From Hanleya hanleyi (Eukaryota; Mollusca; Polyplacophora; Lepidopleurida; Hanleyidae), in NCBI GenBank assembly GCA_036873755.1, contig JAVTVY010036877.1:62001-126000 (forward strand): a stretch of DNA of 64,000 nucleotides. The letters are read 5' to 3'. The notes under the pieces were generated by a model. The model was not told the DNA's origin. It did no database searches and saw only the letters and a list, made by a program, of their open reading frames with translations. This document shows, piece after piece, positions 15,301 through 27,300 of the stretch (the stretch's first letter is position 1; each line of letters starts with the position of its first letter). The position numbers and the translations under genes are program-made.

Positions 15301-18300
15301 GTATCTTCTCCTCAGATAAACAACAGGTGTCTGAGGCGATGATCCTCACCGCGGATTATGTATATACTAAAACATTGACAGCTACGCCTTCCACCTGTCC
15401 CAGAGTGAAGATCCCTTATTCTTTGGTCTTGCAGCAACTGGTCATCTTTGCAGACTGCTCACCGGGTATTCTCTTTATTCCCTCCCTTAAATAGCGGCGA
15501 TTTGTTTTCCCATCAGACCCTTTTTCTCCGCCAGCCTCATGTCTACAGAGACGGTGTATTGGCATTTCCCCGACTTTCCGGACACAGTTTGACGAACAGC
15601 CGTGCTTGGGCAATTTCTGACGAAAATCCCGTCGTCGCCGCAGCTGTACCTCTCGCGGTTTGGTTTCTTGCAGGTTACTTCTCGTCATCGTCTGCTGCCT
15701 TCACCCTCTTCATGGACAGTTCCATGAGCGCAATCAACATTTTTTCCACGGCTGACGCGGTGGCCTCTTCGCACTTTACCACCTGCGTTGGACGTTTGTC
15801 CTTGTCCTAGAAGAGAGTATCATACTTCTCAAATTCATCTAAGGTTTGTTCCACAGTCTTGCTTTGCCGATGGTCAGTTTCATATCTCGAACTTTCCAAA
15901 TGCATGAAGGGCCAGCTGCTCTTGCGCGGCCGCTACAAATTTCGGATGTGCTTGTCTCTTCAATTTCAGCATGACATTGTCCATGCTAGAAAGACTCTCA
16001 TTCTTTTGTCGTCTGCGTACGGACAATTTGTTTTTGAACTGGTCCGCATTCATTTTGCTGCCAAATCTTGCTTCGAGTGACTGAATTGCCCTGCCCAGGT
16101 TGTCTCTATCCTCTGGACTCAACTGGGTATAACAACTGCGAGCTGGGCATGCCAGGACCACAAGTTTGGTCGAAGAATTCCATTTAACTGACGCTTCACA
16201 CGCATTAAAATGCGTCACGTATCCTTTCTAGTCAGACGATTCGTCGTACCTGTCTGGCTTTACTGTCCACCTTTTTGTGTAACCCGCTGTCTGCCTCACA
16301 TTATCGTGCTGGGATGCTGCTATGTGACTCACCGGCTTCACGGTAAGCTTCTGCGATCTCAGTGTAGTTTGTCCCTCGCGCCACGTTTAACTTGGCTTTA
16401 CGTGTACTAGATCCTATATGCGGCATATCTCTGCGTTGAACAGTCTGGTCATCCTAGGGACCCCCCTGCCGCCCTAATCTCAGCGGCTTGGTTCGAGGTG
16501 TACATTTGCGGACGGCTGTGCGTACTTTTTCGCCACTGCCCATCTCCTCGGATTCTCCTAGTTGGTCGTTTTCTGTCGGGTACAGCGCTTGGGTTGTGGC
16601 ATCCTCGACCCTTGCGTATTTTTTCGTCTCGCTTCCCGATATCTCGTCAACATTCTCCTGTGTATCCATCCCTTTTATCCGGTTTATGACGTGCGTACGA
16701 GAGGTGATGATCCCATCGCTGCCACCAATGTGGGGTACCTCAGACTAAGCAGATGAGAAGGAATGAACCTAAATATAGGCTACACCTCAACCAAAAGAAT
16801 GAAGATAAGATGGTATTTGTTTCAACATAAAATGGTAGCGTATCTATTCTTCACCACTATAGTTACATTGGTGAGGTCTGCTGCCTCCTGACAGATTGCC
16901 GTATTTAACGGTTGGTACATGCGGTTTGATTCCGCCAATGAGTGGGAGATGATCTGCCTGCTGGGCTATGGACTGCGGGGCATGTGCGTTCGTCTTGAGG
17001 GACTATCCAGGGACGATGGAACTCTGTTCGAAGCCAATTAAAAATGTCTGGTCCGTCATTCATAATTCAGCCGTCGACCATTAAACAATATCTGCGTCCA
17101 TAATCCAAAGACCTATTCCATATTTCATATGACAGCATTAGCGCCAAATTCAAAAAGACAATCGTAGTATACATGACCGGAGTACTGAAAACGTCAAATC
17201 ACTATCCGTATATTCACAGTCAGTTACCACGGAAACCATTACGCAATAAATGACGTAATGGTCCCCGCTCATGAGACAGTATGGTAATCGCCCATTGTTT
17301 ACACACTATAATAGACAAACTTTAATCCTCTCTGCAGCATATAATAATGGACGGATTTAGCTGAAATTTGGTAGAGAAATTTGAAGGAGCACACTTATGT
17401 TACCTCTGTACATAAAGTACATTACGTTACAAATGTAGACTGTGTTCAAGCCAATCATCCTACCGAACCAGCGCCGGTAATTCATTGATCGCCTCCACGA
17501 ATTAAGCGGCAATGCATTTGCTAGACATAGACTCCTTGGATGATCACGTCACAGTGGTAGGCTTGTAGATCGTCCGTTCCACACCCCATTACCAATAATA
17601 TTTTCCTCGCCCCGTAAAGGCTTGTCAGATTCGCTAATCCGATATGAATTCTCGAGTGTGTTAACATAAGTTATCATTGTCTATAACTACAGACCGATAG
17701 TGTTCAATCCTACTCGTCGTTCTTCACATTGGAGGTATTAAGCAACACTTCCATCCAATAACTTGCCTTGAGTCGAGTCATTTTCAAATTCGGGATGGAC
17801 ATCATGTCGTTATTGTTGAATTACGTCCTACACTGACCTCGAGATCACCATCGTCGCAATATTCCCAGAAATAAATTGAAACCGAGGTAAGTAAGCGGTA
17901 CCAAACATACGTTAGTCGTGATACAGTCGCGGCCATCATGGTTGAGACATTGCCCCAATTTAAAAAAATGCTTCTCTGGCGAATTTGATTCGAAATAGTT
18001 TACGCATGTAGGAAAAAGTTTTCATTCGAATGACACTCAACTTGCATTGAAATTCAATGTCAAATGCCCTATTATTTACCTGTGACAATTCTCATGTTTA
18101 ACCGGAAAAAGTGACTTCAACAATCGTTTTTGATTTGACGTTCTTTTTACGCCATCTGTACTTAGACTCCCTTTGCTGCAGTGTTAGGAACTTCGTCAAG
18201 TCACTATTTTTTAAGTCAGACCACATTCTCTCAAATCGCCGGGTTTCAATCCCAAAGAACACATATCTGAGGCCCACGAGCAAATGGAAGTCATGTATAT

Positions 18301-21300
18301 GATAGAACAAGACAATATCTAAATTTCTGGCTTACACAACGTGAAGAAGCAAGCTATGGAAATTTGCTCATGTAAATGACGTTCGAGGCGACAACACAGT
18401 ATTAAATGACTTCAATGAGAAAGTTGTTCATTAGAAAAGGTCACTTTGTCCAAAAAACAATCGTTATTCAAAACATTAACCTTTGGCGGAAGTGACATCC
18501 CACACTGCATATGTGCATGTTTTCCATTGTTCAGTTACACTCGGGAACCGTTATTCAGTCTGTGTCCGTAGTTGTTCATACATGCAGTTCAGTCTTGGCC
18601 ATTTAGAATGCTGACTGGTTAATGAACTGTCGATGTTTTGCCTTCACAGAGAGGTTTGTGTGTCCCCAAGGTCATGTCAAGTGTCCTGACGCATATTGTA
18701 TACCGGGGAGGTACGTCTGCAATGGTGTCTGGGACTGTCCGTATGGGGTAGACGAGCTCAAACCGTACTGTGACAGTGAGTTTGAATCATTAATAACTAC
18801 TGCGTATGCTTCAAACGTATGTTAACTCTAGTTAACAGTATTTTAGTTATTAAAATTGGCCGAGTCCCATGCGGTATTCAAACCAGCGACCACCACAGTA
18901 AGGCACCCAAACGCCAGCACTTTTGTTGGCGATCTAATCCGATAGGTCAACGGCGCTCCCACAAAATAGGAGGAAGCAGATCGGTAGTCTTTAAAGCGAG
19001 CACACAGTACCCCTATGAGGATCGTAATGACACAGCTGACATTGGATGTTTGGAGGCTTATTCTGGTGGTCACTGGCTCGAATCCCGCATGGGACTCGAC
19101 TAATTTTCTGCACTAGAATCTGCGCTATACTAATTGCCAGTGTTATCTCAAAATAAAGAAACTACTCTTGTACGATCACCTTCTAAGTGACAAAATATAT
19201 TTTCATGTATTCAGATGTGGGAGCTTGGTCATTACGGTTGTCAAGGGGCTACTGTATGTTCGCCTTCAAGACTACCGGCCTGCAACCACCTATTTTGTGG
19301 GAGGCCCGTTGGCTGAGTGGTTTAGATCCCCGACATGTAGCGATGTTAGTTGGATGCCTTACTCTGGAGTTCGAATCCCGAGTCTCCACATATTTTCAGC
19401 ATTAGAATCTGTGTTATACTAAGACAGTGTAATCCCAAAACAACGAAAATAATGTTATACGACCTCTTTCGAAATGACAAAAAAATGTCTTCATAGACTC
19501 TGGTTATCGTACCTTGTTTTGATTAGTTTATTATCTTAAGCAAGTGTTAATGAATAATACAACTGATACACCCATTTGCCTCTATTACATACTTAAGGAT
19601 ATAGCATAGGATATCGCATTTTCAGGAATCCATGCCCCCCACTCCTTGATGACACTCTATGGCATAATTACATGGCTTGGAATATTTCTCATTAGGTATA
19701 ACTTAGCATTTGACAGGCATATATACTTATTTCAGGATTGGTAACAGATCACTCTGTACTTGTGTTTGATCTCGTTGACTGAGGGTATTGGGGTGGGGTA
19801 CTACACGGTTGACTATCAGCTGAAGAGTCGCAATTTTGGTAACATTATCCAATCAAAGGTCTGTCACGCATAAATCACGCAATCAGTTATTGTACGTTCT
19901 TGTGCCTTTCTTCTGAAATATGCGCCTTGTTTTTGGAACAGACTACACATGCCCGGGACGATACAAATGTCGACAGTCTAACAACTGTGTGAACATCAAA
20001 TCTGAATGGTGCGATGGCGTGAAGCATTGTGAACAAGGAGATGACGAGGAACTTTGTGGTAATTTGAACCAGAAATGACGTCCCTTTTCTAGCATATGTC
20101 CCGTTTATGATGAGATTTAATCTCATGGTTGACAAAAAAAGTCATTTTCGTGGATGTCAATCTCGTGATTATATGAAATGGCACATCGGTATTGTTCCGA
20201 AGAAACATGGATTTTTTTCCAACATTTCATCTAATTTTCGAATCAGTTTCTTGTTACCATTATCTGTCATTTTGTAAATCGCTGAAAGTCATCAACGGAA
20301 TATATACATCATGTTTATGTTAGTCTCTTTCAACCCTATCTGGCTTGAGCCCCCATAATTATTTTTCTCACCCCTTGAGCTAGGGGCTTGAAAAATGCAA
20401 CACTATACCCTTGGGTCAAGCCCTACCAGAAAATGTAAAAAAAATCCAATATGGTCACTTTGATGACGTCACATTGACGTCATTTTCAAACACGGCATTT
20501 TTTATCGATTTTCGGTCAGATTATTGGATTTTTTTATTTATGTAATGTCTCCGCAAAAAGAGCATCATAACTTAGTAAATATTTATGCGATATGAAATAA
20601 AATAGTTTTTTCCCCACTTTTCATCGCGGAAAAGCAGAAATTGTGATGAAAAATGACGAAAAAAATCACTTTTCTGGTACCCCATGTGGTCGCCATCTTG
20701 AATTTACCCATGATCCTCTCTTCGAGGTGTTATGCAAATAGGCTCAAAATGACCCCACTATGATAAACTATAAAGTCATGAAGTGTCAGCTGTCAATTTT
20801 TTGTCCTTCTAGAGATAGAGCAGAAAGTTTGGGGGGGGGGTGCATTTTGCTCTCCCCCCCCCCCACACCAACACCCCCAGGCCTGGTAGGGTTAAGAGAA
20901 AGTTGTTATAAGTCCCGAATTCGAATTTCTGTAGTTGTACTACTATTAAAAATAGAAATAAACGGGTATTCAACTTTAACGGGAAAACACCTTAGATATA
21001 GTTACTAGACTTTACCTGACTTTTCGAAGCGTTCTACTTTAACCTATTAGCGTGTGCTGGTGAACGTTAAACCGATACGATTTTATTTACAGGCATCAAA
21101 TGTCCAGATAGATGCTCCTGTGTGGGTGGTTTTATAAACTGTACGAATGGCAACTATGACCACTGGCCACAAGCTCTCGATTCTGGATTGCGATCACTGT
21201 ATGTATCGGTACTTGAGTATGTGTTGTCTTACAAATAATCCAAATAATTACTCTATATACAAAATGCAAGAGATACAACTTGGCATCGGATTTCTTATAA

Positions 21301-24300
21301 TAATGTATAACTGAAATGATCGTGTTTTCTTCGCCCACATTTTTTCCCTAAATTTTCGATTAACAAACTATTATTCCTGAATCAATCTCAACCATGTGTA
21401 GAAAAAACGATACCGTCCAAGCAAAATACACCTAGTGTACTAAACAATATTGCTTCAACAGTTTCAGTCACAAGGTATCATAAATATGTCTACATGCATT
21501 AAACAGCTAATTCGACTAACATAATATATGTTATTCTTGTATATGTATTGCAGAAGCATGCGTGGCAACAATCTCAATTTGTCCTCTGTAGATTTTGATC
21601 AACATCCACTCCTTGCTGCTTTGTGAGTATTCGAAAGTGCTTACCTGTGACTAGATTCATTTTCTCCCATGCATCCGATTCGTCTTCGTGAATTCAGTCT
21701 TTGACTGCTATCCGATGAGCTTTTGCCCAATTTTCTTTTTAGCTCTTATCATGGGAATATAAGTCTTTTTATTTACAATACATATTATTGCCAGAAAAAT
21801 CTCAAACCTGCTAACCCAGTAGTTATTTGGGATATTTTTCATGAAGGCTACTTCAAACCAAATTATGTTGAGGGTTCCTATGGCCAGAAGGGAACTCTCT
21901 AATATATGTCTACAAATTATTAGTTCTCGCTGGCGCTTTTAAAAATTATTAACCGATCATTCTTCTTTAAATATTTCATCATTCTTTTATTTTTTATAAC
22001 AGATCATTGCGATTATATTTTCGACTTTTATGACTATATATACATGCAATTATCAAGATACTTTTTATTATAACGTGAATATTTATCCCGGATACTATTC
22101 TATATATCTATATCTGTTCATATTTCATCTTTTATCTCATTATCCAACTCTTTAGTCTCTTATCGCCTCAATTTAATTATTGCCCACTCATTCCAGAGAT
22201 GTGTCGTATAACAATATCAAGATCATGTCAGAGGGTGTATTCGTCTTGTTGAGGAATCTGTTTCATTTGTGAGTACATGTATGACTGTGTCTTTGTTCGT
22301 AGATTGGGATAAGGCGATGATGGTTTGTATCAAGCCAATCAAATAACAGAGAGTCACTGTAAATTAGATAGAATTTTTTCTTCATTCATGTGAAATATGA
22401 AAGCAAAAGAGTCTTGCCTAGAACATTCACATAAGGTACTTTCATAACTTCACCGTATTGTTTTTCGTTTAAAATAACACTTTCAATCAATTAGCGGGCA
22501 ATCTTTGGGTTATATGTTCCATCAGCGTATTAATGTGATATCATTGATGTGAATAACGACTGACCAATTTAATCAATTATTTTGTTTTACCTGGCGTCAT
22601 GTAGAGACCTGCGTGGGAATGCTTTATCGACACTTGAAGGGGTATTTTATGGCCTTCATAAGCTGAAACACGTGTAAGTTATCCTCTTTAAAGAAACATA
22701 GCCGATGACACAGTACAATTTATTTGTACATTTTCTATTCAGCACTCGCCACTACCTGTCCTGTGAACGCGTTTAATTATAGTGATATCAAAGCGGAATA
22801 ATCCATTGCCGTACCATAGTCATCGGTTCTGTCGCGGGGTATCCATATTTGAAGCTAATTCTGGTCGTAAGATCCGACATTCAATATTCAGCCGTCGTCC
22901 ACAAAAGATTTTTCGCCTCAATAACCGCAAGACCTTTTCCGTACGACAGATACATGTACCATCTTTATCAAATACGCACGAAAAGAAAACTAAAAACGGT
23001 TCTCTGCGAAAAAGAACCTGATATAATGATTATATAAGAGGGGTTTTCAAAATCTAACTCTGAATTTGACCAGCGCCGTTGAATCATATGAATACAGATA
23101 CCATGAGAGTTCCCAAATATTGTGAACGAACATAAAAAAAAACTAAAAGTAATTCCCTCGCCATGACTAAACCCCTCATGGTACAGTTTTCTGCTCCTCG
23201 CATAGCAGTTGAAAACCTTTTCAAGCCCGAATGTAAACTATCCCTTTTAGCTCTCGAATCAGTACGGAATTTCTCTCTCTGCATTATTTTCGAAACATCA
23301 TCATATGACAGCAGAAAATCTGTACATCTTATTCCGTCGTCGGTTCTTGCAATTATCTTTCACATACTTGTCTTAATATCTGCACCAGTAAACCTTATTC
23401 AAGCAAATTTCAGCGTAGTCAGAAATGCATGTACAAACTTCTACCGATGATTTCCATTTTATATTAACTTTCCAGGTTATTGCGAGACTGTGGTATTATA
23501 AAAAAGCTGACTGCCAGATTGTTCAACACCTCCCAGCTTACACATCTGTAAGTAACGAAATAGAATGTACTGGTGTAAGAGAAATCATGGTCCCCCATGT
23601 AGATATGAGTGTCCGCTTGCTATGATTTAACCCAACTCGGACCACCATTTCTTTCACATTGGTGTGGCGGAAACTTTAGCCTGATGCATCCAATGTCCGG
23701 GGAACTCTTTTATCTAGATATCAGTCTATCGACCTCTGAATTTGGTTGTCCGTCGGTCATTACGGTCCGGATGGTCCATGGGGGTCATTATCCGCTGCAG
23801 TATATTTGCACTTCCGCGTTTGGAAGTTTATAGATTACAATTGACTGGAGACAGAGGATGTTGAAGTAGTATAGGTAAGAATCATTAGGACAAAATACAT
23901 GTATTTATTTCCCAAGGTGGGAAGAAATATACAAATTCCATTTTCGGCAATGTTAGTGAAAGCCGGAACACGGAGTCTCGTTAATGTATATAAGCTCAGA
24001 GATTTCAGCCTGAAACTTCCGACACATTTTCTTAGTTCATTGATGAGCTCCCAAAATTGGCACTGCCTTTCAGAATGAAAACCCAGAAATCCAAACCGAA
24101 TCTGCATGGCTGGGACATTGAGGAGTGGACCGCCTGAACATTGCGGAGTAGACCTCCTGACATTGAGAAGCAGATCTCTTGAATGCTATCCTTAATCACA
24201 TTAATGTTAATGTGATCTGATGCCATCTGGAAGGCACAACCGTAATCAGGTATCAAAAAGGACTTCGATATCGGTTGTTGGCCTTGTTCTCTTCTCAGTA

Positions 24301-27300
24301 CAATCGCTTCACGTTGCATATCAAAACTGCTCCCCGCAACCCTCCTCCCCCCACCCCCTTCTCGAAACATGACTCCACTTTTGCGAAAAGGCATGTGAGA
24401 CAGGAGTGATACCTCTAAATTCAGTAGAATAACTACTATAACGCGTTAGAATAACATGTAGTTGTGTTAATGCAACACATATTTGTGTTTATGCAACGGT
24501 TACGTATCTAAACACAGTTGTGTTGTATAAACACATTGTTGTCTGGTATTTATTAAAACTTGAAGTGTATCGATGCAGGGTTATCCAGAATCAGAGCAAA
24601 CTTGTGGTGCACAAACATTTGAAACATGTGTTGTATATGCCCATGAAACGGGTGTTGTATAGAGCTGTGCTCTGAGATATCGTGATAATGAAGATGATGG
24701 ACAGGCGGAGAGACGAACAACGCTGACGTCGACAAAGCTACGGTCTAACTTGGCCGATTTCCTGTTTATCGTATCTTCTAATGATTGACATTTTTAAAAT
24801 GTCGTTGTACAGTGTATTCGAGGGAGGGAGGGAATTTGGCTTAATGTCACACTCAAGTTTGTTTCACTCATATGGTGACAGTCAGTTTGGTTGGTGGAGG
24901 AAGTCGGAGTACCCGGAGAGAACCACCGCCCTTCGGCAAGTAACTGACAAACTTTCACACATGGACCAGCTGGGCTCGAACCAGTGCCGGTTCTGCGGTG
25001 TGAGGCTAGCGGTCACCAGCGAAGCGCCTTAGACCACTCGGCCACCGAGGATCCCCAGTGTATTCGATAAGATAATTAGTAATGTTCTTCCTGATTATGG
25101 CATAACACCATTAACCCTATCTGGCCTGAGCTTTTTGAGACGTTTCCTGACCAATTATTTTTCTTACCCCTTGAGCTAGGGGACTGAAACTTACCGCACT
25201 ATATCCTTGGATCAAGCTCGACCAGAAAATGTAAAAAAATCCAAGATGGTCGCTTTGATGACGTAACAGTGACGTCATTTGAAAAAACAGCATTTTTGGT
25301 CGATTTTTCGGTGAGATTTTTCGAATTTTTTATTTATGCAATTTCTCCACAAAAACTGCAAATAAATTAGTAAATATTAATGTGATGTGAAATAAAATAT
25401 TTTTTGCCCACTTTTCATCGCGAAAAAGCAGAAATTTTTAAGAAATATGACAAAACATCGCTTTTCTGGTACCCCACGTGGTCGCCATCTTGAACTTACC
25501 CATGATCCTTTGCTCGGGGGGTTATGCAAATAGGATCAAAATGACCCCAATATAATAAACTATAAAGTCACGGAGTTTCAGCTCTCCATTTTTTGTCGTT
25601 CCGGAGATAGCGCAGAAAGTTTGGTAGGGGGACCATTTCGCCTCCTCACCCCCGCCCCACCCCCCACCCCCACCCCTCAGCCCTCAGGCCAGGTAGGGTT
25701 AAGAACATGACTTCCGTATTAATGTTACTTTATCATCTTTAAGCACAGTACATGCATTTGTCTCCATTCACATGTTAGGTACCTCAATGGACTGAAGATA
25801 ATCGAAGTGGAAGATGGTGCCTTTGAAGGACTTGCCAATCTTGAAACGCTGTAAGGGTCATCTTCGATTTCGATGCTATTTTGATGCTAAATAGTGTATT
25901 TTGTTCACTAATTGCACTCGCATCGCACGAATGCTGTCTGCAATCAATATTATAATTGAGAAAATTTCTAAAATGAAAAAAAACATATTGCGACTCAATG
26001 TTGTTCACTCGAGAATATATAAACGATTAAAAAACATTTAAAACGACTGAAGATAAGAGAAAGTAATACCTACAAACCTCTGCTTCCCTTGAAGTTATTA
26101 TAACTTGTAAAATGTGTGTATCATCCGATTATTTTACGCATTTTGTAAGCAATGCAACTTTTACACTAGGAAATGTTCCATTATATCGATTAATACACCA
26201 TACTTGCTCATTACATTTAGCACATCGTCTATTGTAGAGATATCAGTAACAACTCTATATCTATCTACACCGGGGAGATGTTTAAAGGACTCAGACAGCT
26301 GAAAACCCTGTACGTATATTAAAGCAGCGCTACATTTTTTGCAGTCTCATATGATTTGTTTTCTTTTACTTCGACACCCTATCGTGGTGCGGTGTTAATG
26401 TAAGAAATATCTTGTATGCCGTGCATGTGTTTCCAATTAATAGATTTCTGTAGTTCCCACTGAGCAGGAGTTATAACAACATCTGTTAACATACATACTA
26501 ATACCCGCTGCTCATCTGCTCTCAATGCAAGACATTTTTCGAATAACTTCACATTTGATGTTGAGTAAGTAATGAAATATTGCTTCTGATAGAAGTCTAA
26601 CCCACATTGTTTATAACACCAACCGGGTGGCCACACAGGACAGGCGCTCTGACCACCACCGCCACATGACCTCTCACATAAATAAAAGTTTATATAACCG
26701 GCTATATAGAATGCCGACCTATGTAACTCGACAATGTTGGTCCAGAACCCCGGTCCCCAATAACACAATATTACATATACAGGTATAATGTAAAACCCAT
26801 TGATTGCGATTCTAAATTTACTTAGATAGTAGCATTGAAATCAGTCATTCCATTGTACATGTATAGATACAGATAACGTTACTGATTTAGTGGCATTTAT
26901 AAGCTTGGATAAATAAACGAATACAAACTTTCTAATGAATGACAACTTCTTAAATTTATGAACCGGAGGCGTTCGTCTACCGATTCTAGTAGCGTTTGTA
27001 ACCATATGTTTAAAAAAATACAAACAATCTTACGGATAGCAACTGCTTATATTTGTTAACAGGCGATGTTTTTCTACAGATTCTAGTAGCATTTTCTTAC
27101 CAAATAAAGTAATGTATCCCTATGCCTTTATTGATAAGTAGATATCCCTATAATGTCCATGCCCATTTATCACAGAGGCATGTTGCCAAGCTTGGACTGC
27201 TGTTAATTTAGTTAATTTATTTCATGATAAACATCACACGGACGGAAAACTCCACGATTGGCCAACGGGATGACTGGATTATATCCATGCATATATTCAC

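Larger units (their letters stand above)
10674..17431 (-). mobile_element. Ty3/Gypsy-like LTR retrotransposon, degraded, nested
   Basis: Two direct LTRs bound a 6.76-kb element read on the minus strand. A 4-bp duplication AATG flanks it (10670-10673 and 17432-17435). A purine tract abuts the left LTR and a primer-binding-like site abuts the right LTR, so both priming sites are in the correct places. Gag-, protease- and integrase-like relics appear in the right order. The reverse transcriptase/RNase H part is not seen and its place is largely occupied by other repeats (about 12670-14850). All frames are broken. It lies in the intron between LDLa exons 3 and 4. Confidence 0.85.

Noticed and set aside
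15448..16748. Plus-strand frames of 60-120 codons over the gag region
   Set aside because: They are shadows of the minus-strand gag relics.
19300..19390. A tRNA gene
   Set aside because: Box A and box B are present, but the flanks are shared with neighbouring SINE copies and no proper acceptor stem was seen.
24960..25056. A Leu/Ser-type tRNA gene on the minus strand
   Set aside because: The tRNA-like head runs directly into a conserved mollusc SINE body and tail.
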